Shown: positions 1-10,600, counted from the first letter of the stretch. The stretch: DNA of 64,000 nucleotides from Mantis religiosa (GCA_030765055.1 CM060958.1:82065783-82129782), one strand, 5' to 3'. Notes: generated by a model from the letters alone, not told the origin. Made by a program: numbers and translations.

Positions 1-875
1 ATAATATACTCCTTTCTGGAAACAAGTCAATCTGGCACTGGGTTTGTGTAAGTCCACTCTTTGTCTAATATTTATGCTATGTATATTCACATTTTGTGAA
101 CATTAACCTTGATTTTTGATGTGGAAACAATAAGCATAAAGATATATTCACAAGCAAGTTATAACATTAAGCCTTTGAAACAGATCCTTACATGGAGCTG
201 TAATGTACATGCCAATATCGCTCTGATGGCCCTCTTCTGCAATATAAACACTTACTCTCCACCGAGTTAACCCATAATATCAAACCAAATTTCACTATTG
301 AACGAAAATATGCATAGTATACCTGTTTTAATGTCTGAATTAGACAAAAAACATTCAATAACCTAAATGCAAAACTAATCAATATCAACCTGAGTACGAT
401 ACTCTCTATATGAGCTTTCCAATTAAGATTCGTATCAACTGCAGACCCAAGAATTCAATGAGTGAAGTATGGTCGAGCACAGCCTTATCAGTGCCTATGC
501 ACAGAAAAATATTTTGTGAACTATATACCTCAAACCTCGAGACCTTAGTTTTTCAATATTTAATGTGAATTTATTTGTCTTATACCAAGATTATTTGCCT
601 TAAACCAATTGCATATAATGTCAAATGCATTATTCAGTTTTAATGCAAAATCATGCAAGATGCAGCTAGTCACTGTTATGCTAGCACCATCAGCAAACAA
701 GACAATAGTTGCAGTGCTTCTCATTGCTAAGGGGAGTTCGTTGATATAAATTAAGAAGAGTAGTGTTCCAGGAATTGAGCCTTGTGGAGCTCCATGCTTA
801 ATGATCTCCCAAGAAGAACTCTACCCCTGATGAGAATCAACCCTTTGCCTTCTGTTCTCCAAATATGACTAAAAC
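1..875 (-). pseudogene. Non-LTR retrotransposon reverse transcriptase, 3' half, broken
   Basis: Read on the minus strand from about 875 down to 1, the translation shows reverse-transcriptase landmarks in order: WF(stop)SYLENRRQRV, then HGAPQGSIPG, then LLFLIYINELP, then LFADGAS in place of the catalytic FADD/YADD box, then FLGLQ and the thumb-like YYAYFRSIVKFGLILW, then LQKRAIRAIL, and finally DLHKPSARLTCFQKGVYY at the window edge. The second catalytic aspartate is replaced by glycine, and stops and frameshifts separate the pieces, so it is dead. The order and spacing are those of Jockey/CR1-type LINEs; the exact clade is inference. The 3' end lies left of the window. The 5' side is cut by a small hAT-like element at 876. 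Confidence 0.85.
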
Positions 876-1320
876 CAGTGCTGTAGTTGGGCCAGTACAG
901 GCCGGTGTGCTGTACCACCTAAAGTTTGAACATGTTGTAAGCATACCGTCTAAATTCGTGAAGCGATGCTTTGCTGAGTACCATCTGAACTTTTCTCCAG
1001 TTTGGTGAGTACTACCTAAACTTGGATAGATAGTCAAATTGAAAAATTCAATGGCACGGCCAGAATTTGAACCATGGATCTCCTGGTTTCCGTCCAGTCG
1101 CTCTTACTCATTGAGCTACCATGGCCAACATGCCATCGTGACATTAAATTGTTCAATTGACCCACATATTTTCCCGGTAAACCACTAGGGGCTTTCATGA
1201 AGCTAGTGAAGCTATGGCTTGTGTGAAGGAACGATTAATTTCCATCAAATAACTTAAACTACCTAAACTTTTTACAGTTTGATGAGTACCGCCGAAACAT
1301 TTTTTCCAACTACAGCACAC
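876..1320. mobile_element. Small non-autonomous hAT-like element (MITE) inside the LINE
   Basis: Left end CAGTGCTGTAGTTGG and the reverse complement of the right end (GTGTGCTGTAGTTGG) form terminal inverted repeats. The flanks are ACTAAAAC (868-875) and ACTTAACC (1321-1328), which agree at six of eight bases and fit the 8-bp target duplication of hAT elements. CAGTG-type ends are typical of that superfamily. No transposase is present. A SINE with its own target duplication is nested inside at 1024-1257, leaving about 200 bp of original element. LINE coding sequence is recognisable on the left only, so the right junction may involve a deletion. Confidence 0.5.
1024..1257 (-). mobile_element. 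tRNA-derived SINE, family E, copy 1
   Basis: The 13-bp direct repeat ACTACCTAAACTT at 1011-1023 and 1258-1270 bounds the copy exactly, so this is a clean retroposition event. On the minus strand a tRNA-like block runs from about 1126 to 1055: it starts CCATGGTAGCTCAATGAG, which serves as the A-box region, and carries GGTTCAAATTC as the B box. Sequences on both sides of the tRNA-like block recur in the other family E copies at 5972-6312 and 52956-53397. The letter names used for SINE families are local to this annotation. Confidence 0.8.
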
Positions 1321-1328
1321 ACTTAACC

Positions 1329-3156
1329 CAACTAAAGAGTGGAGAGGAATTAAATAAATAAATGAATAAATAAATAAAAATAAGCAATTCATAGAGGAAA
1401 TAATAATTCATGTAAACTTTTATGTTTGTATTTCAATTTCTAATTATAACAGTAGATGTTATCTAAATTGTGTATAAGTAAGGAATTTCTGATCAAATAA
1501 TTCAAAACTATGAATAATTTGAATATACTAATATTAAAAGGTGTATACTCTCTCATAGGTTTCTTATTGATGCTTATTAAAACAGTTTCTTACTTCAAAC
1601 TTACAATCGCTGTGCATATGCAAGATGTATCATTCCTTTCACCATACATTTAGTGATTTTCCTATCAATGCAAGATAAATTAGCTGCGCCAAATAATTTC
1701 CTAAACTCAGACTTATCTTAAAACAAGCAAACTTTGGCACGAATTAGTGAACATCACAATTTGGCTAGAAAATTACTGCAGAATTGGACAATAAATAATA
1801 ATGAAGAACAGCAGAAAAGAGATGAGAATATTAAACTTTATTTTCTAATAATAATAACAACAATTTGAGCTTGAAAGCAAATACATAATAAATATAAGCA
1901 TTTACTTAAGTTTGACTTAAATCTGCAAATATGAATCCTGCGTTCATCAAATGCAAAAATATGTACAAGTGTTACAATTTGTATGACATAAAAGTTGAAA
2001 GTATATCAGAGAAAATTTGGGACTCCTTACAAACGAAACTAACCAAAATAACCCAATATAATGAGATGCTGAGTCTCTGCTATCTCATTTGACATCCCCC
2101 ATTAATTCCACTGATTGTGAGCAAATTGACGGATTCTTCACAAGAATCTGACCCATATGTTCACGTTATTAATTTCCAAAAAGGAAAGGAAGAAAGGAAA
2201 TCTATAGCTTCTAGAATAACTTTTTGTTTTCCAGTTTTGCACATCAGTGTATCCAGACTGAGAAATGAGTAAATGCTGTCATAAGTGTTTAGAACCTGTA
2301 TGTCAAAAACATAAAGCGAAATATCCAAGCATATTTTTCAAGATTAACAATTTTTAGTTTCAGTTTTTGCCTTTCAAGTGTAATGTACAATTGCGGTTGT
2401 GTTCTTTATTAAATAATAGATGGACATAATCAGACATCTTAATTTTGTCAAGTAATGAATTACTATTACATTCTTACACTGTAACGAGAATTTGCGCATT
2501 GCTGTGAAAATAAATGACAAACCATTTCCGCGATGTTTTCTTGAAGTCATGTTACGCAATGAAAGATCTTCATATTTTTTACTGACATCACTGAGCATTC
2601 ATGATTTTAATTAAAATCCCTTGCTGAATCTGCCCATATACTGTCCACTTTTACATCAGTCAGCTGTTTGCAGGTTTGTAGTGTTTGACGTCATTGACTC
2701 GAAGGCTGTCATGTTGGCAGCATTACTTACCAGTGCTTACCCAAGTGCAATTCGTAATTCGTATTTTATGCCTCACCAAAAAGTATTTGATAACTAAAAT
2801 GTCAGATTTTGATTATGCATTTCCTCTTAGGATGTTTATATTCTTGTATATCAAACATTAAGTAAGTCGGTCTCGGGGTTTGCTGGTTCAAAAACCAAAT
2901 CTTTATTTCTTAACCAAATTTTGTTTTGCTAGGAAGTTACAGAATACTGTATAGCGTCTAACCTTTGTTAGGTCGCTAACAAATTGTTGTGTTAACAAAA
3001 CGTTACAGCATAGCTGTAATTTTTTACTGAAATAATTAAACAAATTGAATAAAGACGTAAAGTGCATGTTTACTTATAATGTTTAGGTCAGCTGTGCTCA
3101 GAAAAATGTAACGTTTCCTAAGTTCGGTAAGAAGTGTGCTAAGATTGTTATATTTT
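1329..3156. other. Unassigned AT-rich DNA
   Basis: There is a short degenerate (AAAT)n run at about 1347-1382. I recognise nothing else here on either strand; the open frames are short and of biased AT-rich composition. Confidence 0.5.
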
Positions 3157-3164
3157 ATATACAC

Positions 3165-4284
3165 CAGTGGTGTATGCTGGGATTGTGACTTGGGCTATCA
3201 CTAGGCCTACCAGATCCAAACAATAAGGGATTGTTCATTAAATGTTAACTTCACAAACAGTACATTTAAACCAACTGTTCTTGAAACCATCTGTTAAAAC
3301 ATTTAAAAACGTAAAACTAGCAATTTCAACATACCTGTTTGTATATATACATGAATTCCAGCCATCTTTCTTTACTGGTAAACTGCGTTGTGAAACTATA
3401 AAAAAAGTGCTGCATCATAATTAGCCAGAAATTGTAGCAATTCTATATAACTGTCTTTATTTAATGATTCCTCACTTTCATCGTGGGCTATAAACGAAGT
3501 TGTTGATCTTTTATGTTTATCCAAAGCTAAATTTGCGAAGCCGGTAGTATTCCAGGGTGTTTTCTCAGTTGCAAACAAGCATGGCCAGCAATAAAGTTTT
3601 AGTTCGAATGAACCAGACAGCCACTAATATTTATAATTACCTATATTAAAATGCATTTTATAAGGGTTATTTTTTCCTTCTGTTCACACTGCAAGTGCGG
3701 AAGAGCTGGAATAGGCCCTCCCTGTTTTATTATCACTAACTTATCCTCGTATTTAAACTGCGAGACTGGTTTTTGTTCTAATTGTTTAATTACACATTCT
3801 TCACCCATTTCGAAGAATTAGCGCTAGTAACTGTCTTGGTACACTGTACACTATGAAATAAACAATACTAATACGGCTGTTGAGGACCGTAACAATCACA
3901 CAATAATTGAAAACACGTTCTTTCTTGCCCTTAACTCCACGTGCTATGTGGAAGTCCAAAGCCAGTCGTGTCCGTACGGTACATTTCGGAGAAGCTCGTA
4001 TGAGTATAGCAATGTAAGGTTCCGAAGCCTTGACGTGTTGAATCCTGCATTCCTCCCCCGTGTCCCTCACTACCCCTTACCACACAGAAGGCTGTGGCTA
4101 CCGAAGCTGTGCTTGCTCCTTTATTCAGTGATAGGGAACGAGAGATATTCCACCATACGCACTAATTCTTTATGGGGGAAACTGGGTGGTATTACAATTC
4201 TTATTAATATTGCTTATTAATTTCTAGTTTACTTTAGATATGGGCTTCGGTGATAGCCTTGATAGCCCATAATACACGCCAATT
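3165..4284 (-). mobile_element. hAT DNA transposon, internally decayed, with 8-bp target duplication
   Basis: The 5' end on the plus strand is CAGTGGTGTATGCTGGG; the reverse complement of the other end is AATTGGCGTGTATTATGGG, an imperfect terminal inverted repeat of the CAGTGGYGTA type known from hAT elements. The flanks ATATACAC (3157-3164) and ATATTCAC (4285-4292) match at seven of eight bases, the expected hAT target-site duplication. Sub-terminal GGGCTATCA motifs occur near both ends. A transposase N-terminal remnant lies inside on the minus strand. At 1120 bp it is too short to encode a full hAT transposase, so it is non-autonomous now. Confidence 0.75.
3396..3612 (-). pseudogene. hAT transposase N-terminal (TTF-type zinc finger) remnant
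   Basis: Minus-strand translation gives KLYCWPCLFATEKTPW, then NTTGFANLALDKHKRS, then NKDSYIELLQFLANYDAALF. CWPC followed by a tryptophan-rich stretch and a KHxxS motif is the pattern of the TTF-type zinc finger found at the N-terminus of ZMYM-like hAT transposases, and the IELLQFLANYD segment matches the region that normally follows. The catalytic core and C-terminal dimerisation domain are not seen, so this is an internal-deletion relic. Its location inside an element with hAT termini supports the assignment independently. Confidence 0.7.
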
Positions 4285-4292
4285 ATATTCAC

Positions 4293-5577
4293 ATGGCATT
4301 CCATCTTCATTGTACAAATTATTATTACGAAAACATTTTTTCTATTTAACTTAATACAGATATGCTCTTTAGATATATCTTCATTACACATGTTGCATGT
4401 ACAAGAAGGCCGAGGAAATCGAATGCATAAATGTTTAGAAGCTAGTGGCTGTATGCTAACTTAGGAATTTAATAGCCACAGTATTTTGAAAATGTATTAG
4501 AATTTCAAAGTAATAATAACGAACAACTCGAAAATGTTAGTTTAAATTAGGCATTTTAAAGGAATCTACATTTTTGCTTAATAGATAAGTTGTTCATCTC
4601 TTACCTAAGATTTACCTATTACACAAAATTACTTCAAAAACAGGAATCCATAAACTATTTCTAGAAAATTAAAGATCTACATTCCATTGCCACGTAAATA
4701 CTTAAATATGTGATATTTTAATAAAAATAGGTAGAGATATTTAAAAAAAAAACAAAAGCTTCAAACATTTACCGTATAAGTGGTATTTAGGATAGGGCAT
4801 GTGTCTCAATTTTGGAAGATATATTGAAGCAGAGTGTAGAGAAAGTAAAACAGAAATAACATTATTTGAAGTGTGCCGTAAGAGAGTCGTTTCCCTTCAG
4901 GGTGTACCTCTAGTTCAGCTTGACGACAAGAACACGCCATTGCTCTGGTAGGTATAACTTGTGGGCGGCAGTGAAAACAGGCTACCTTACGAGCAAGAGT
5001 GGCATAGCTCCATGTTTTCTGAGTCATCAGGGCGTATTGCGACCTCTGTTTTTACTTCCTTGTATTATTTACTTACTTTCTAGGTTTATCCTGAAATGCT
5101 TTCTCAGTTCTGTGGGTATCTCTCAAACATAGGTAACCTAATGTTTAGTTAGGTTCTATCTAGTCCGTAAGTGTTCTGTCGGTTTATCTTAGAAAAAGTT
5201 ACTGTAAATGATTTGTACTGTTTCTACTGCTTAATTATATAACTGATGAAGTATTGCACTGCACCCAAAAATTCGATATCGAAAAGTCATCGAAGATTCT
5301 AAATCCAACAACATATACGATATAAGATAAAGATATGATTATGTGGGCAGCATGTCTATAGAAACCCGAAAAGCGTTAATCTCCCAAAGATGCGAGACGA
5401 AAATTTGCTATTAAATCCTCCAAACCAGACTACCTTAAATAGAAAATTATTCATTAGTGTTGAATTTCTCAACAATTGCTCAAACGATTTTAATTAAAAT
5501 ATATTTTGAGAATTTTAATGGCAAATAAAATGCACAAATACCTTGAAGTTTACGGGAATATTCATTCTGAATGAAGG
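4293..5577. other. Unassigned AT-rich DNA
   Basis: No gene, tRNA-like block or inverted-repeat element recognised. Small overlapping open frames at 4806-5132 on both strands show no family motif. Confidence 0.45.
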
Positions 5578-5848
5578 TTTTTTTTTTTTTCATTTATACC
5601 CCGCCTTTAATTGCAATGGTCATATCGGCGGCCGTTGTCCCTTGGAACATATCGAAGGTATTAGCCTTTGTTCGGTTGATTTTAATAATTACATCACGCA
5701 CACATTCGCACTCTCATTCATATTGTCAGACTCTGGGGAAGATGAATTATCTTGGACGGAGAAAAATTCCACCCCTACCGCCGGGAATCGAACCCGGGAT
5801 CCCTAGCACGGCAAGCAGGTGGTCTACCGACTGCGCTACGGGGCCAGA
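5578..5848 (-). mobile_element. tRNA-derived SINE, family C, copy 1
   Basis: The tRNA-like head, read on the minus strand from 5848, contains a D-arm-like block GTAGCGCAGTCGGTAGACC and a B box GGTTCGATTCC, matching an RNA polymerase III internal promoter. The body contains the words CACATTCGCACTCTCATTC and CAGACTCTGG on the plus strand, shared with the copies at 7210, 36009 and 58772. A poly-T run at 5578-5590 is the A-rich tail seen from the other strand. Two open frames across it are incidental. Confidence 0.8.
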
Positions 5849-5971
5849 CTTTTTAACTTGTAAACCATGAGGTAGGTACAATCTTATTGCACAAAAAGTA
5901 TAAATCTCGCTAAACCAGACTCCGTGACATTCAGAGATATACTTACGTATTGCTTTTCATTTTGAAACAGA

Positions 5972-6312
5972 GATAGAGTCAAACTGAAAAATTCAATTCC
6001 ATGGCCGGGATTTGAACCATGGATCTCCTAGTTTCCGTCCAGTCCCTCTTACTCATTGAGCTACCATGGCCAACGTGCCATGATGACATTAAATTCTCCA
6101 GTTGACTCATATATTTCCTGGCAAACCACTAGGGGCTCTCGTATTCCAGATACACCGTTTTTGGCGACTTACTATTGTAAGTTTTTGAGTCCCAGGCTTC
6201 ATCTTTAAACTCTTATTATTTAAGGTAATTGATGGAAATTAATCGTTCCTTCACACCAGCCGTGTATAGACTAAGGTTTTGGTTAGATAGTTTGACTCTA
6301 TCCAAAACCGAT
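5972..6312 (-). mobile_element. tRNA-derived SINE, family E, copy 2, with terminal hairpin
   Basis: Plus-strand 5976-6140 repeats the family E sequence seen at 1024-1257, including the inverted B box GGATTTGAACCATGGATC. The extension 6220-6312 contains nested inverted repeats: TTGATGGAAATT near 6233 pairs with AATTTCCATCAA near 6308, and GGTTTTGGTTAGATAG pairs with CTATCCAAAAC. The hairpin side may be a second rearranged fragment rather than part of the SINE proper. Confidence 0.65.
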
Positions 6313-6552
6313 CAATTTCCATCAATTAACTTAACTCTTTTTAGAGGAATGTCGCTTTTCACCTTTTCATATGGTCGTCCTAAAAAAATGGAAGTTGTAA
6401 GTTGAAATGCAAGCGCTACATCCATTATTTTCATCACTGTCATAGATTTAGTTATTTACAATTTTTGAGAGGAAAGATAAGTTTGGCGTATAGTTCAGCT
6501 TTCGTAGTTATATTCGGCCATGCCTAAAATAAATTCACCTAAATCTTGTCAT

Positions 6553-6755
6553 TTGACCGAGCGGCATATCTAAGGCGGTTTCGTCTGTGACTCGCATTTG
6601 GGAGTCTCGGGTTCGATTCACGTGGCAGACCTACCTGATCCATGATTTTTTTCGGAGTTTTCCCTGGTCGCCAGGCGAATGGTCTGAGATGGGTTTGAAC
6701 CCATGACCTTGAGATCAGTAGGTCAGAACCTAACCAACTGAGCCACCGGATGAAC
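6553..6755. repeat. Two tRNA-like blocks in opposite orientation
   Basis: Plus strand 6553-6640 reads like the head of SINE family D, with GGCGGTTTCGTCTGTGA followed by B box GGGTTCGATTC. Minus strand from about 6753 to 6672 carries GGTGGCTCAGTTGGTTAGG as an A-box region and GGGTTCAAACCC as a B box. Neither block closes a good acceptor stem, so these are SINE heads or tRNA relics, not tRNA genes. Confidence 0.55.
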
Positions 6756-6837
6756 TTGAAGTTCGGGTTCTCTTTCAAGGGTTCTCATTAAGATGCCAGC
6801 AGAAACGTCCCTATCGCCTCCACGGAGTTCACTAAAT

Positions 6838-6990
6838 CGAATTCAATAGTCAACATTAGCTGAGGATGTTAGGAAGGTCCTAACGAAACGCGTTCTAGGT
6901 AAACACTAGCAATATTTTCGGCATGGAGACTAGTTTGAACTCAATATTATATTAATTTTTTGCTTCACTGTATCGTAGTCCTTATTCATT
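6838..6990 (+). repeat. Interspersed repeat carrying a hammerhead-like motif, copy 1
   Basis: This block matches the reverse complement of 12180-12330 over about 150 bp with scattered differences, including the shared words GATGTTAGGAAGGTCCTA, TTCTAGGTAAACACTA and ATTATATTAATTTT. The parent element is not certain; Penelope-like elements carry such motifs near their ends, so that is the leading guess. No coding sequence is attached to this copy. Confidence 0.65.
6856..6899 (+). ncRNA. Candidate minimal hammerhead ribozyme
   Basis: The core reads CTGAGGA (6860-6866, fitting CUGANGA), a helix II of seven pairs GTTAGGA/TCCTAAC with a 3-nt loop, GAA, the self-complementary helix III ACGCGT (6888-6893), the cleavage-site H as T (6894), then CTAG, which can pair with TTAG (6856-6859) as helix I including one G-U pair. 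A palindromic helix III would require two molecules, as proposed for minimal hammerheads of Penelope-like retroelements. This is a pattern match with no activity evidence. Confidence 0.5.
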
Positions 6991-7209
6991 AAGGACATAC
7001 GATAAATATTCGAATTTTCATTTTTTAGTTATACTGCTCTAGATATAGAACTAAAAACTTTTTTCTATAAATCAAAACGTGTAATGATAAAACCGTGATA
7101 TCCAATATTTAGGTGGAATACAATACTTTCTCTATTTGGTATAAGAAGTAGATCGAGTTATAATAAGAGAGTGAGAAAGAGATAATTTTATGCCATTTAT
7201 ATATAATTT

Positions 7210-7440
7210 GTTCCATTTAACTGCAGTGGTCATTATCTATGGCGATGGTGTTAACTCGTATTCGTTGGGTTGCTGATACAATTAGATCACGCACATATTC
7301 GCACTCTCATTCATACTTCCAGACTCTAGGGAACGTAGGAAATCATCTGAGTTGGAGAAAAATCCCAAACCCCAGTCGGCAATTGAACCCGGGACCCCTC
7401 ACAAAACAGACAGGTGCTCTACCACTGAGCTACGGTGCCA
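7210..7440 (-). mobile_element. tRNA-derived SINE, family C, copy 2
   Basis: The minus-strand head from 7440 gives TGGCACCGTAGCTCAGTGG and B box GGGTTCAATTG; the body shares CACATATTCGCACTCTCATT and CAGACTCTAGGGAA with the copy at 5578-5848. It lacks a clear A-rich tail at its left end, so the 3' limit is approximate. Confidence 0.75.
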
Positions 7441-8099
7441 GCGATATTTTCTTTTGTTTCGGACGATTGTAGTTTTGCGGTAGATTCTGTGTACACGCGT
7501 TGCCAATAGTTGAACATAAATTGCAAGAGACGACATTGTTCCTGGTCACGATCTGTTCCAAAGGACAGGAGATCGGCCAAAAAGAAATGATGCATGCAAA
7601 CACCAGGAAGTTGCTCTCTTTCTGATTGCTTGTGGTTTGGTGTTATGTTAAGATTTCTCTTCCAACCACCGTTCATGCAAACAAGTATACAATTGCAACC
7701 TCAAGGTCTCCAGATCGAAAGCAAAAGTTGCCTGCTGCGAGGTTGAGAAACTTAAATTGTAGACCTTGAACAGAAAAATGACTTTACCGACTACCAGTTC
7801 TTCTGCCGTCATTAAATGCATCCTGTTAGGTGTGGCAATGTTGCAACTGTTTACCAATGAAACAGTTGTACTGCAGATCGAGGGCCCGTGATTTAATATA
7901 CTGATTTAATAAACCCTTAAACAATATTTATATACAAGGGCTAAAAGTAAGGTTTTATTTTGTGAGAGTCGACGTGATTCCGAAACGAGGAGTTGCAGAC
8001 CGTGTTGAAGAAACCTACGAACAAAATAATTTCTTTTAACCGGTGCATCATGCACTATTTTTAGACAATTCTGAATATTTATAGATATGTTATAGAATA
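7441..8099. other. Unassigned DNA between a SINE and a mariner
   Basis: Minus-strand frames at 7419-7676 and 7648-7857 have no recognisable family. Nothing else identified. Confidence 0.4.
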
Positions 8100-8689
8100 T
8101 ACGAGGGTCGGCTGATAAGTCACACCGGGCGAGTTTGACGGATAGCGTCATGTAGTTTAACATAGACTAGCTTGTTTAGTTTTTCAATGACAGCATTTTA
8201 AACAAGGCATGTACATAGTTTCACGAAAATGGAGGATTGGGAAAAACGGGCAATGATTAAATACTTCCATTTGAAAGGAAGTCTAAAAGAATAAAGGAGG
8301 AAATGAACTGTACATTGAAAGACTCTGCCCCTTCATATACCTACAATGATTAAAAGGTGGGTTGCAGAGTTTAAAATGGGACGTACGAACACTAGTGACG
8401 AGCCTCGCTATGGACGCCCTGTGGAAGTCCCTAATCCAGAGATCAATGAAAAAATTAATCGTTTACTACTGGAAGACTGCGATTAAAGTTGACATAGCAG
8501 AGGCTGTAAACATATCATAAGAACGTGCAGGTAATATTTTAAGTATTGTTTTGGGCTTTCACAAGGTCTGCGCAAGATGGGTGCCGCATTTGTTGACACC
8601 TGATCAAAAGTTGTAAAGAAAAACTGCTTCTATTAAGAATTTGGAGCTCAACCGTAAAAGCCCCAGTGAATTTTTGAAAGGGTTTATTA

Positions 8690-9643
8690 CCATTAAAAAG
8701 CTGTGCACCGAATACATACATTAGATCTGCTTACTTTGCTTTTTTCATAGCATTATATTATATGGTATCTTACTTTGGGATAGTAGTAGCCACATTAGTA
8801 ATATCCTACTATTGCAGAAGAAGTTTATCCGTATTATATCTGATACAGACAAATTCGCACACTGTAAGCCATTATTTATTAAATTAAGAATAATGACAGT
8901 AGTAAACTTATACATCTATACCGCCCTAATTTATATAAAAAAGAATTTATCTGATTACAACTATAGACAGGATATCCATAAATATAATACTAGGTATACA
9001 AACCAAATTGATATACCTTATCATAGGCTTGCAAAATCACATAATAGTTTTGAAATATTAGGTATAAGAATGTATAATGCACTTCCAGATTATGTAACTC
9101 AACTGTCAAACAACAGTTTTGAACATAGGCTTTATGACAGATTATTAATTAATCCATTCTACTCCCTATAGGAATTTTTTAAAAATGCATCTCAATTGTA
9201 AATAGTGTCACCTATTCACTGAACGTTGTAACCTGTATTGTATCTTCTGCGTCTATTGCTGTAAAGCTCAACGACAAAACATTCTTAATAATAATAATAC
9301 TGGTTATGTCACCCCAGCAGTCATGCTGAACTTATGTTTCTACTCACTCTGCTGTTTATGGTAATATTTTAATAAATTGTATTGTTCATTAAATTGTATT
9401 ATTGAACATATTTTTGAGACTTGCCATGGCTGTAGTAAGGTTAGTGTATTTAGTTACCTCTGTAGTCAGACTGATACATATATAATATACTTACTTCTTT
9501 TTGTAATAATTTTGTAAAATGACTATGTGAATGCAAGATTGTACTTTCTTTACTACTTATATTATTTTGTTAAATTGTATTGTATTGACGTTGCCTATTG
9601 CTGTATTTAAGCTTAATGGAAAAAAAATAAATATTATTATTCT
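8690..9643 (+). pseudogene. 5'-truncated non-LTR retrotransposon inserted in the mariner
   Basis: The coding part (about 8692-9171) translates through one frameshift in a T run as a reverse-transcriptase C-terminal region: YFAFF, then HSIILYGILLWDSS, LLLQKKFIRIISDTDK, AHCKPLFIKLRIMTV, HKYNTRYTNQIDIP, HRLAKSHNSFEILGIRMYNA and a normal stop after INPFYSL. This is the C-terminal pattern of Jockey/CR1-type LINEs, distinct in sequence from the fragment at 1-875. A 3' untranslated part runs to an A-rich end near 9630. The insertion point splits the mariner codons just before its DETW motif; the flanking duplication is short (TTAC) and uncertain. Confidence 0.8.
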
Positions 9644-9740
9644 TACATGGACGAAACTTGGATACCTTCCTACACTACAGAAAGTAAATCACAGCCAAAA
9701 CAATGGATTGCGCCAGGAGAACTAACTCAAAAAAAAATGC

Positions 9741-10133
9741 CGCTCTTTCTCCGGCTCTGACATTTCTCGAGAGGGGAAAGCAGGCTGTTACCTATTCTTT
9801 AGCTGGAATTTCAAGCAGAGCAACAATGCGTATTTTAAATATTTCACGTATTCGCATATTTCACGAACCACGAGCCATATTATTATAATAGCGATAATAA
9901 TGAGACTTACGGACACTAAAAATCGGAATTCACGCACGCAAAATATAGCAAAGAAAGTTCACCAGCGCAAGCAGCTAAAGCCACGTGGCTCAAACAAATT
10001 TAACCTGGCAACACGGTGTTGGGTTCGGGAGCCACGCCTAGAAGCGACAATGCTGATTGGCGCTAGCAGACAGTTTTAACCTGCTGACCACAACACCGGG
10101 TGTAGAGACTCCCAGTACTACCAACAGTTGCAG

Positions 10134-10200
<67 letters not shown>

Positions 10201-10437
10201 AAAGTGTGAACGAAATATTCGAATAGAGTGGTGTTGTAATAAATACCTTGCATGATAATGAAATTGCAAGTTGGATTTCAGTGTTCTAAAGCTAATATAG
10301 TCCTATATTTTCATTCTAAAGATAATTTTGAGGTTATGTTTTCAATTGCTCATTACTGTATGTTGGTACTATTAACCTTCCCTCTCCACCTATTGCAGTC
10401 GCAAAACGTCAGAGCCGGAGATACAACGGCCGGATTG
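9741..10437 (+). mobile_element. TA-flanked Tc1-type MITE, copy 1
   Basis: The right end reads GTCAGAGCCGGAGATACAAC then GGCCGGATTG followed by TA; the left end has CTCCGGCTCTGACATTT as the inverted partner but has lost its outermost bases. The same element in opposite orientation lies at 35103-35743, where both ends are intact. No transposase is encoded. A 62-bp (GT)n tract at 10137-10198 expanded inside this copy only. The element sits in mariner transposase sequence; about 90 bp of mariner is missing at the damaged left border. Confidence 0.75.
10137..10198. repeat. (GT)n microsatellite inside MITE copy 1
   Basis: About 31 uninterrupted GT units. The corresponding point in MITE copy 2 has only a few alternating bases (GCGCATG near 35345 on the plus strand), so the expansion occurred after the two copies separated. 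Confidence 0.95.
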
Positions 10438-10600
10438 TACGCAAACTTACTGCAACGTCTGAGTGATGAGGAGAAAAGAAAAGGTCCGCATTTGGCAAAG
10501 AAAAAATCTTGTTTCTTCACGACAATGCTCCAGCCCATTGTTCAGTCATTTCAATGGGAAAAATCGACTTTTAGAAAACCATTACGTTCTACACAAGGAA

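Larger units (their letters stand above)
8102..10600 (+). mobile_element. Mariner transposon split by two later insertions and truncated at its 3' end
   Basis: The left end CGAGGGTCGGCTGATAAGTC follows TA, the usual mariner target site. The transposase is found in three plus-strand pieces. Piece 1 (8228-8689) contains MEDWEKRAMIKYFHLKGS, RWVAEFKMGRTNTSDEPR, YGRPVEVPNPE and EFLKGFIT. Piece 2 (9646-9740) has MDETWIPSYTTESKSQPK with the first catalytic aspartate, then QWIAPGELTQKK. Piece 3 (10438-10560) has YANLLQRLSDEE, KGPHLAKKK and DNAPAHCS with the second catalytic aspartate. A LINE fragment separates pieces 1 and 2; a MITE separates 2 and 3, with about 30 codons missing there. The third catalytic motif and the right inverted repeat are absent. 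Several frameshifts exist. Confidence 0.85.

Noticed and set aside
3948..4220. Plus and minus frames of about 90 codons as genes
   Set aside because: They overlap each other inside a decayed hAT element and show no family motif.
5236..5295. A further hammerhead motif beginning CTGATGA with GAAA downstream
   Set aside because: No convincing helix II between the two boxes and no helix I; the match is to short words only.
5771..5848. tRNA gene on the minus strand
   Set aside because: The block recurs as the head of a SINE family with a body and A-rich tail.
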